Origin: Thalassiosira profunda | Taxonomy: Eukaryota; Bacillariophyta; Thalassiosirophyceae; Thalassiosirales; Thalassiosiraceae | DNA length: 12,021 nucleotides | NCBI GenBank assembly: GCA_036939355.1 | Contig: JALLAP010000557.1 | Location: 1 to 12,021 of the forward strand | Reading direction: 5' to 3' | In this document: piece by piece, positions 1-7,285 of the stretch | Position numbering within the stretch: the first letter of the stretch is position 1 | Layout: the number at the start of each line of letters is the position of its first letter | Position numbers and translations under genes: made by a program | Notes under the pieces: generated by a model | What the model saw: only the letters and a program-made list of their open reading frames with translations | Told to the model about the DNA's origin: nothing | Database searches by the model: none

Positions 1-1
1 C

Positions 2-487
2 CACGAACCGCGGTGTAAATTCCGGCAGATAAACGAAAATCAATATGTGGATGTCACGAAGCAGCAGAGCAGTTTTATCGTACGTTCTTCGAAGAAGGAG
101 GCGCGCATCATTTGCCAATACTCGGAAGTGGGAGGAGAGATATCTGCAGAGCCACCGAAGGATCACATGACTTTTGTCGCGTAGTTTCTTTTCCGATGCT
201 GGCGGAGGAGGCTTTGGCTGGGCGGCATCGCTGCTCAACGCCCTGCGAACGGCGTCAATTGCTCGAGAATTGAATGTGCATATCCTCGCCTCTACCACCG
301 CCATCGATCGCGTTCCTGGCAATACTCTCGAAGTGGATCGGTGGTAGGAGGCGCTGAAGGGCAGCGGCCGCCTCCGCTTCCTCCCGACAGAAACGACACA
401 GCGAGACACACTGCTCAGCGGACCACCCCACCCTCTTGATAGGCACTCCACCCTTCGAGCGTGCGGCAACGAAAAGCGAAGCGACAT
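2..487 (-). CDS. Possible N-terminal part of an unknown protein, cut by the left edge
   Basis: A minus-strand frame starts with ATG at 487-485 (A at -3) and stays free of stops for 162 codons down to the left edge, so the gene would continue outside the window. No family is recognised. The first ~65 residues are rich in Arg and Ser with almost no acidic residues, which resembles a mitochondrial targeting presequence. The later part (roughly residues 100-160) is Leu/Arg-rich and looks helical, with a weak, unconvincing resemblance to membrane-proximal parts of LETM1-type proteins. Three competing readings keep the confidence low. A plus-strand frame is open over 2-184 and ends in TAG. A second minus-strand frame is open down to a stop at 255-257. 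A third minus-strand frame runs 744-415. The long frame is preferred for its length and because it would leave an ordinary divergent arrangement with the CDPK gene. Confidence 0.35.
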   Translation of the reverse strand, partial: MSLRFSLPHARRVECLSRGWGGPLSSVSRCVVSVGRKRRRPLPFSASYHRSTSRVLPGTRSMAVVEARICTFNSRAIDAVRRALSSDAAQPKPPPPASEKKLRDKSHVILRWLCRYLSSHFRVLANDARLLLRRTYDKTALLLRDIHILIFVYLPEFTPRFV

Positions 488-873
488 ATTTCGCCGTCAG
501 TCCAATGGGCAGCGAGGGGACTCAGCTCTAGCTCTAACGGAGAACGGGCGCGCTGAGCAGGTGCATGCAGCTCGCCGGTATCCGGTATCAATTTGCACAC
601 AGGCCAGCCCCAAATTGTCTGCACTTCCTCTGCCACCACTACCGCCGCTGCCAGCAGCCCGGCCTCTCCGCAACAGCGCCGGGGGTCTCCATGGAGGGCA
701 GAAGCGTTGGGAGGACGCCGAGTGGTGGTTGGTGGTGGGTGCATGTATGATGTATTAGTGGGGAGGTGTGTACCTACCGCCCCTTTCAGGAGTACGTAAG
801 TAGGAATCAGACAGACCGACCTCTCCCCGCCCGCCCGCGGCAGCACCCTCCCCTGCCTCCTTACCACACGACC
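488..873. promoter_or_regulatory. Putative divergent promoter region upstream of the CDPK gene
   Basis: This stretch of 386 bases lies between the start of the tentative minus-strand frame and the CDPK start codon. Just before the CDPK ATG it is pyrimidine-rich and C-rich (about 821-873). Around 770-804 it holds the words GTACCTACC and TACGTAAGTAGG, which make a loose inverted repeat (CCTAC/GTAGG). A related pair of words lies upstream of the WDR24-like gene at 9414-9451. No TATA box or other known element was recognised. A minus-strand frame with ATG at 744 crosses much of this region, so coding content is not excluded. Confidence 0.3.
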
Positions 874-3075
874 ATGAGTACCCACGGCAGCGACGCGGGC
901 CTCTCCACCCGCTCCCTCACCAACCGCATGATTCGGGAGCGCGACGCGAACGTCTGGGATTACTAGTAAGCGCCAAGGATTTTTGGGCACATGATGTGTC
1001 ATTTGCAAAAAATGCCCTCATCTGATGCCCGTGTTTTGCAGCAAGGAGATCCGCCGCATCGGCGAGGGATCTATAGGGACCGTCGTCCTCGTCAAGCGCA
1101 AGCGCGGCACGGAGGGGGGGTCGGCCTACACTTCGAGTCAGCGGGGGAATGTGGTTGCCGTGGGGTGCCGAGGATTCTTTGGATGCTTGCTCCCCAAGCG
1201 CTCGCCACAGGGCATCGAGACATCACCATCTAAATCCAAAGATGGCCACTCGCGGAGGCGGCTGAGCAGCAGCCACAGCGAGGAGTACGCGCTGAAATCA
1301 ATCCAGCTGCGGCTGGTGGAGACCAAGTATCTCGAGGAGTTGCGAAACGAGATCAACGTACTGAGGTCACTAGACCACCCCAACATTGTGAAGGCATACG
1401 AGGTGTACGAGACGAAGGCCGTGCACGGCGGGGCAATTTACGTCCTGATGGAGTATTGCTCAGGTACGTGCCTTCGTTGCAATCTCATCAATATGACTTT
1501 ACCCGATGCCCTTTCTCATCCACGTCCAACAATCAAAGGAGGGGATCTCTACTGCCGCGCCCCCTACATGGAGAGCCAGGCGGCCAACCTCATGCGGCAG
1601 ATTTGCTCGGCCATCTCCCACATGCACAAGAATGGCTGCGTGCATCGCGATCTGAAGGTCGAGAATATAATGTTCGAGTCACGGGAACCAACCGCAAGGA
1701 TCAAGATACTGGACTTTGGGCTCAGTAAGAAATTCATGCCAGGAAGCAGCGGGCTAATGACGGAGTGGGTAGGCACCGTTTACACGATGGCACCGCAGGT
1801 TCTGAACGGGATTTATGACAGCAAGGCCGACTGCTGGGCGATTGGTGAGAATTTGAAGATTATGCTTATCCTTGTTTCTTGGTATTACCAGACTGCTCTA
1901 AACACAAACCCTTGCTCAATCACCAAAAGGGGTCATTGCCTTCCTCCTCCTCAGCGATGAAAAGCCGTTTAAGGGCAAGAAGCGCTCCCAGGTCCTCCAC
2001 AACATCAAGCGGTGCCGGTACGATTTCAAAGCTCCGGGCTGGTACAACATTTCCAAGGAGGCAAAAGACTTCGTCAGTTCGCTTCTCGTCTACGACCCAA
2101 AAAAGAGATTGTCGGCCGAGGAGGCGGTGAACCACCCGTGGTTCAAGAAGAAACGGTTTGCAGTGGCGGAGACCGAGGCGGATCAAAATCTCCACGCGAC
2201 CGTGCGGGACAACATCATGAAATACGCCAACACGAGCGAGCTCAAACGCATCGCGGCCGTCGTGGTGGCGCACAAATCGTCTTCGGAGGAGATTATGGAG
2301 ATGAGAAAGGCATTTGATAAGTACGACGAGCGGAAGGACGGTTTCATTAGTTGGGATGAGTTCAAGCTCGCTTTGGCCGCGTTTAACTACACGGACGAGG
2401 AACTGAACGACATGTTCAGCCAGATGGTGAGAGGATGTGCAATGCTTGTCTTTATTCTGTGAGGATGTTGCATTTGTGACCGCTCATCATCTTTTGGTGC
2501 TGCAGGATGTCAATAAGAACGGCGTGATACTCTACACCGAATTTCTTGCAGCTACGCTGGAAATGCACGGAAGGGTGGAAGAGAAACGGCTGGCCGAGGT
2601 CAGTGGCGGATGGCCATTCTCCAACGCCTACCACAATAAATCATTCTCATCTTTGTATGTCTTTGACAGGCTTTTGACCACATCGACGACGATGACTCTG
2701 GTTTCATCTCAAAGGAGGTGTGTGCCCCGTGCAACTGAGACGTGGTGCTTTGGTAATGGTCCTGGTCTTCTCACACTTCACTCAATCGTCACTTCCCTGA
2801 TCATAGAATCTAATCAAGCTTTTGGGCGCCAATGTGCCGCCGTCGCGGGTGGAGAAGCTGATCTCAGAAGTGGACATAGATGGAGATGGAATGATTTCCT
2901 TCGAGGAGGTGTGTGCCCTGCAGCGGCGTTGTGCGTTGTTTACCATCTCGTCCACTCTTCTCACTTCAACTTCCTGTTCTAGTTTCTCATTATGTTTAGA
3001 ACCGACAACTACCTCGAAGCAAAGAAAGAATTCGCAGACGGCAGCAGCAGTCATTTGACGGAAGACGAGTCTTAG
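874..3075 (+). CDS. Calcium-dependent protein kinase (CDPK), eight exons, 550 residues
   Basis: A Ser/Thr kinase fused to a calmodulin-like domain, expected to phosphorylate targets when Ca2+ rises. Exons read from the sequence: 874-965, 1042-1463, 1539-1844, 1930-2426, 2506-2598, 2670-2717, 2807-2908, 2983-3075. All introns are GT-AG, 71-89 bp, and the joined frame closes at TAG. Kinase motifs: glycine loop IGEGSIGTV (37-45), ALK with Lys116, helix-C Glu134, HRDLK at 207-211, DFG 230-232, and APQ (256-258) in place of the usual APE. The kinase ends near HPWF (342-345), followed by a junction helix containing LKRIAAVVVA. EF-hand loops: 406-417, 440-451, 476-487 and 509-520. Loop 1 has Arg at position 3 and loop 3 has Asn in place of Glu at position 12. 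A ~60-residue Ser/Arg-rich insert (about 50-111) splits the N-lobe. There is no Gly2, so no N-myristoylation site. The start is the only sensible ATG ahead of the kinase. Convergent with CFAP52. Confidence 0.93.
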
Positions 3076-3208
3076 ATAGTTTACGCGTGCTTGCTCTACA
3101 TTCACCAGAGTGGGAGAGGCGTTTTCCTCCGCAGACCATGCTATGCTGGCAGCATTGGCGGAAATCTATCCTATTTTGGTGTTCAGTTGACGTGTCAGCT
3201 GCGGAGAC

Positions 3209-5146
3209 TCACACAGCAAGGCCCCAGATGAAAATTCCTCCCTCGGCGCCGACCGACACCACGGTCTTTTGATTGGGGCTGAGAGTGACCTTGGAGATCT
3301 TGCCGCTGTGGCCCTTGCCGGAGCCAACCAGCTTGCCATCATCGTAGTGCCACACGTTGACATCCTTGTCGGCGCCGCCGCTCACAAAGTAGGTGCCGCT
3401 CGAGTGAATATCGAGGCTGGTGATGTCACACTCGCCACCGGGAATGAATCGAATGGGACTGCCGTCGTAGGCGTCCCAGAACCCAATCTTGGTATTGGAT
3501 GATCCCGTCAGATACTGAGACTCGTCGGGGTGGTAGCTGAGGGTGTTGAAGACGGCTGGATCGTACAAGGCGTGGACGCGCACGCCCTTTTGCAAGTCCC
3601 AAATGATGCAGCTGCCATCGGCTGACGCCGAGGCGGCTTGGGTGGCGTTGGAATTGCAGACGATCGTATTCACCGCGCCCCGGTGCTCTTTCATGGAGTG
3701 CACCAGGCGCTGGTGCGTCTCGTTGATGCGCCACAGCCGCACGGTTCCGTCGTTGCCGCCGCTCACCAAGTGCCACTCGGAACCCTCGTCGCAGCCCTTG
3801 GCGTGGCAAATGGCCAACGACCGGACGGCGTCGCTGTGGGCATCTGGAATCATGAACTGCAGCTTGCCGCTCTCGGGGAAGAAGGATCGGATCTTCCCGT
3901 CCGACCAGGCCGACACAATGCTCTTTCCTGATGGCGTGACGTCGACTGCGTAGCACGTCGTGTTGGGGACGTTGATTCGGAGCAATTCGCGCTTCTTGGA
4001 CACGCTCCACACGCGGATGTCTTGTTCCGACGCCGTGATGAAGATTTCGGAGCTCTTGGCTGGAAAGCGCACGTCGTGAATTGGCCCATAGTGACACGTC
4101 TCGCGCAGCTCGGGCGTGAAGCTGCTGATATCGATGCTGTAGCGTTGAGAGAACTCGGTGCCAACCTGAAAGCTCTTGCCATCTGGGTGCAAAGAAATGC
4201 TCGTCACGCCGCCCTGCAATTGCGCAGCGTGGGAAGGAATGCGCTGCAGGTTAGGGTTGAGGATCTGCACAGTGCCGTCGCCCGCACCGGCGAGGAGGTT
4301 GGTGTTGCCCGTGGTGGGGTTGACGACGCAGGCCAGCGACTTGACTCCCTTGGAGAACCGATCCTTGTTGTACCCTGCCAGGCTTGGATGGCACGTCTCC
4401 GGCTCGTCGAACGGCTTGATTTCGTCGCGCTCGATGTTGATCTTCACGACCTCGCCCGTCTTGTTGCCGGTGAAGGCAAAGGCGTCTTCTGCTGAAATGC
4501 AGAGGCACTGCATCACGCGACGAATTGATCCCATGCTCACGTCGACGGCGTGCAGCTTGGGCGTCGACGGGCAGACTTGCCAGACCCGCACGTGGAAATT
4601 GCCGCACGTGACGAAGCGGTCGTTGCGCTTGTTGAGCCACTTGACGCAGTGCGAGAAGTCGCTCGCGGCGGGACTTCCGCAGACGGCCGTTCCGGTGCTG
4701 ACATTCCACACGACAATGTCGTTGTCGTCTGGCCCGCCCAGCGACGTGAGGTACTGGGCATCGCAGCTAAAGTCGACTGCCTGCACCTTCTTTTGATGTT
4801 GGGACAGCACGTGAAGAATGCAGCCCTCCAACGACGCCACGCCGCTCGAGTAGTTTGAGATGACCTTCTTTAGATCCCACACGACGACCTCCGCCGTGAA
4901 AGACGCTGGCGTCTCGTGGCCGGTGGCCAGGAAGGCGCCGTCCTTGGAAATGGAAAGGCACGCGACATTTTTGTCGACGCCAGCATCGAGGAAGAATTGA
5001 TCCTTCGATGCGAGAGACCTCAAAACTACCGTTGACCCGAGTGGAAACACGACGAACTTGCCGCACGGAGTGTAATGGAGACCGCCGGCCACGGATCCTG
5101 TGAAGCCAATGGCCGATCGAAGCGAGAGGACCGACGAATCTTCCAT
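3209..5146 (-). CDS. CFAP52: Cilia- and flagella-associated protein 52 (WD-repeat, WDR16 family)
   Basis: A single-exon gene for 645 residues; the human protein has about 620. CFAP52 is a two-propeller WD40 protein lining the inside of ciliary doublet microtubules (a microtubule inner protein of the B-tubule). Family-typical stretches are visible: SLGGPDDNDIVVW (135-147), CGSPAA (156-161), LQGGVTSISL (310-319), DIRVWSVSKKRELLRI (376-391), GKSIVSAWSDGKIRSF (407-422), SADGSCIIWDL (508-518) and GHSGKISKV near the C-terminus. WD-type strands recur over the full length, so nothing appears missing. The start at 5146 is the first in-frame ATG. The open frame extends upstream to about 5296 but contains no ATG there, and the chosen start is matched by the upstream fragment at 5305-5435. 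It is 133 bp from the convergent CDPK gene. No introns, unlike the other genes here. Confidence 0.95.
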   Translation of the reverse strand: MEDSSVLSLRSAIGFTGSVAGGLHYTPCGKFVVFPLGSTVVLRSLASKDQFFLDAGVDKNVACLSISKDGAFLATGHETPASFTAEVVVWDLKKVISNYSSGVASLEGCILHVLSQHQKKVQAVDFSCDAQYLTSLGGPDDNDIVVWNVSTGTAVCGSPAASDFSHCVKWLNKRNDRFVTCGNFHVRVWQVCPSTPKLHAVDVSMGSIRRVMQCLCISAEDAFAFTGNKTGEVVKINIERDEIKPFDEPETCHPSLAGYNKDRFSKGVKSLACVVNPTTGNTNLLAGAGDGTVQILNPNLQRIPSHAAQLQGGVTSISLHPDGKSFQVGTEFSQRYSIDISSFTPELRETCHYGPIHDVRFPAKSSEIFITASEQDIRVWSVSKKRELLRINVPNTTCYAVDVTPSGKSIVSAWSDGKIRSFFPESGKLQFMIPDAHSDAVRSLAICHAKGCDEGSEWHLVSGGNDGTVRLWRINETHQRLVHSMKEHRGAVNTIVCNSNATQAASASADGSCIIWDLQKGVRVHALYDPAVFNTLSYHPDESQYLTGSSNTKIGFWDAYDGSPIRFIPGGECDITSLDIHSSGTYFVSGGADKDVNVWHYDDGKLVGSGKGHSGKISKVTLSPNQKTVVSVGAEGGIFIWGLAV

Positions 5147-5304
5147 TGTTGGGTTGTTCTTGTGAGAGGCTGCTCGCTCTTCATCTCGAAAATTTGATTG
5201 GAATCGAGCAAGGTAAGAAGAGTGTGATACATAGACTTTATGTGTTAACGCCGTGCTGCTGACCGCGTTCGTCCCACGGCCAGCCAATCCCCACAAATAT
5301 CAGG

Positions 5305-5435
5305 TCAGCGGAGCACACATGTTGACCCAAGGGGAAAGACAATAAACTTGCCGACGGCGTGTAGTGAAGCCCACCCGTCACGGATCCCGCGAATCCAATG
5401 GCCGACCTAAGCGACAGCACGTCGTCGTCTCCCAT
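5305..5435 (-). pseudogene. Truncated, frameshifted copy of the CFAP52 N-terminus
   Basis: Starting with ATG at 5435-5433, this stretch encodes a close copy of the first 43 residues of CFAP52. Both share LSLRSAIGF, GGLHYTP and VFPLGST. By hand alignment about 35 of 43 residues are identical, against about 91 of 129 bases (70%), so most base differences are synonymous. One base is missing in the codon matching CFAP52 residue 27 or 28 (near 5353), which shifts the frame. After compensating for it the match runs to the VLR residues and then meets TGA (5305-5307). No similarity continues beyond, nor into the 5' flanks. It lies ~160 bp upstream of the intact gene in the same orientation. Likely a relic of a diverged second CFAP52 copy; an alternative first exon is less likely. 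The flanks 5147-5304 and 5436-5616 show nothing else I can support. Confidence 0.8.
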
Positions 5436-5616
5436 GGCTATGCTGGGTGCTGCGGCGTGGTGACGCCTGCGCCGAGAATTGAGGCCTCTGAGAAGCGAAA
5501 TGAGCCCATGTCGCACAAAATTTTGAGTGCTCGTAGCAACCATCAGAAATGCTTATTTCAATACAATCCCAAGTCAGGTACACGATGCAACAAAGCAAAA
5601 GGAGTCTGCTGCTGGG

Positions 5617-6874
5617 CTATTTTATTGGCTGCTTGAAGAGCTCTGTAATGTTGCTTTCGAGACCTTGGATGTGGGTGGCGTGCCGGTGGCGTTCGTCCTC
5701 GAGTGCGGCCTTCAGAGACTGTAGTGATTGGTCCGATCCGTCCTTGGCCACCTGCAATTTTTTGATGCACGCTTCGAGGGATGCGACGTCAGCGGTGAAC
5801 TGCTCGTTTGCCTTTTGCGTCTGTGAGAGGGCAGGAAGTTGGGATCAGAGGGGTTGGCCGGCAAAGCCAATACAGTCTGTGCAAATACCTACGCACCTGG
5901 TCGAGTTCGGTCCGCAGCTGATCGCATTGCTCGGCCTTGCCTTCCAGCTCGCTCGCCAGGTCTTTGGCTTGGTTGGAAGCCTCGTGGAGTGCGTTCGAAG
6001 CTTCCTCGGCTTGCTTTGCCGAGTCTTTGGTTGCCTGCTGCAGGTCTTGCCGGGCCGACTCCAGATCTTGCTTCAACTTGGCGGCGTCCTTGCGGGCGTG
6101 GTCCAGCTCGGCTCGATGTGACGTCGCCATTTCTCTCCTAACGCTGGAAACGGTGTCGTGCATCTTTTGGTGCACGTCCGAGGCCTCCTGCCGCGCCTCT
6201 TGTGCCTCGCTGGATGCTTGGCGCTCGCGCTTTTCGGCCCGCTTGAGTTGGTCTCGCACGCTCTGGAGCTTGGTTTCCAGGACCGCGGCGTTTTGCTTGG
6301 CTTCGGCTTGCAGCAGGGACATTTTGTTCTCCGCCTCGGCGTGTGCCGCCGCCATCGCCTTGGTTTCCCTATCGAGGGAATCCGCTTTGAGAGCCTCGAG
6401 TTTCTCTTCCAACACCCGAATTTTCTCCTGGTACACGGCGTTTTGCGATGTGGATTCATTCAGCGCCTGCGATGTCTTTGCGTTCTCTGACGCCAACTGC
6501 CCTTCTTTCGCCTGCTGTTCTAGCAGTGCATCTTCCAACGCCTTGACGCGGGCAACCAGATCCCTCTCGGTGTCTTCTTGGCGGCTCTCAACGGCCTCTT
6601 GCTCGTGCACCCGTATGCGCAGGCTGGCGTTTTCATCTTGGAGCGCGCCCACGGTTTCTGAGAGGGCGCGATTTGTCTCCCGCAGATTGCCCGCTTCGAT
6701 CTCGCGGGCGGCAGCATGGTTGGTGGCGCGTAGGAGGTCTTGGGCATTGGCTAGCTGAAAATCCAGAGCTAATGAGGTTGCCGTCCGCGATGCTCCATTG
6801 AGCTCGGCCTCGACGCCCGACGGACTGCGCTCCGGAAATGGGAGCCCAGATATCCTCTCGATGGACTGCCACAT
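5617..6874 (-). CDS. Coiled-coil protein of unknown function, two exons
   Basis: Exon 1 is 5897-6874 and exon 2 is 5617-5820 (TAG at 5617-5619), joined by a 76-bp GTGCGT...CACAG intron in phase 0. The product is about 393 residues from the first in-frame ATG at 6874. Almost the whole chain after residue ~45 is Ala/Glu/Gln/Lys/Leu-rich with heptad-like spacing (for example LEEKLEAL, ELEGKAEQCDQLRTELDQ), so a long rod-like coiled coil is expected. No enzymatic domain, signal peptide or membrane segment is visible. Splicing is preferred over read-through because the spliced exon continues the coiled coil (ALEDERHRHATHIQGLESN), whereas intron read-through gives a Pro/Cys/Trp-rich tail. The 5' end is uncertain: the frame stays open upstream to about 7127 without an ATG, so an additional upstream exon is possible. 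It lies between two ciliary genes and is divergent from EFHC, which hints at, but does not show, a ciliary role. Confidence 0.75.
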
Positions 6875-7285
6875 TGCAACGCTGTGACGATGCAACTGAA
6901 TTACTGGCTCGTCGAGCAGCGGCAAAGATGAGGGGTGTTGGAGCCAAGTGGCGGTTGCAATATTGGCCAAAGAATTGCGTTTCCCGGACAGGGAAGCGAC
7001 AATGCTACAGTATAAGGAGAGGCAAGAAGTGGCTATAGGAGAGTGCCTCTCATTACTTCTTGTGTTGCCAGGGACTGACTCGCGGGCCTCCTGACAGTTT
7101 TTGATTTTGACCTTCGATCGAATTTTTCACTGGCGCTGGCCAGAGCCGGCGTGGCCCCACACGAGAGACCCTCAAAAGACAGACTCCCGGCAAATCGTTC
7201 TTTGGGGACGGCTGCTTCGTTCTTTGCGGAGAGAACCTAGCTAGTGTAAGAAGCAACAACGAACGTCCAGAAACCCAGTTGGACG
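6875..7285. promoter_or_regulatory. Divergent intergenic region between the coiled-coil and EFHC genes
   Basis: These 411 bases separate the start codons of two genes transcribed in opposite directions, so they should hold both promoters and both 5' leaders. A TATAAGG word lies at 7011-7017 on the plus strand, and TCGTTCTTT occurs twice, near 7195 and 7217. Neither is strong evidence of a specific element. The minus-strand frame of the coiled-coil gene is open across 6875-7126 without an ATG, so part of this may be transcribed leader or an undetected exon. Confidence 0.4.

Noticed and set aside
255..520. Minus-strand frame with a CRFCREEAEAAAALQRLLPP segment ending at a TGA at 255-257
   Set aside because: It looks coding-like in places, but it has no ATG, is only about 87 codons between stops and overlaps the longer ATG-started minus-strand frame. 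I could not find a matching upstream exon with the right phase.
415..744. Minus-strand frame from ATG 744 (109 residues), possibly joining the 255-446 frame by a one-base slip in GGGG
   Set aside because: Pro/Arg/Ala-rich, no recognisable family, and it needs an assumed sequence error to continue. Noted as an alternative only.
796..843. Possible 5' leader intron of the CDPK gene (GTAAGT donor, GGCAG acceptor)
   Set aside because: At 48 bp it would be much shorter than every other intron in the window (67-121 bp), and it does not affect the protein.
5147..5296. 50-residue N-terminal extension of the CFAP52 open frame
   Set aside because: No ATG in the extension; the ATG at 5146 matches the start of the duplicated fragment and the family's expected length.
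5789..5896. Alternative C-terminus of the coiled-coil protein by reading through the intron
   Set aside because: The read-through tail is not coiled-coil, while splicing GTGCGT to CACAG in phase 0 continues the coiled coil for 67 residues.
7064..7076. X-box (RFX) like half-site GTTGCC in the EFHC/coiled-coil divergent region
   Set aside because: Only one half matches; the second arm does not fit the palindrome, and RFX/X-box control is not established outside animals, fungi and close relatives.
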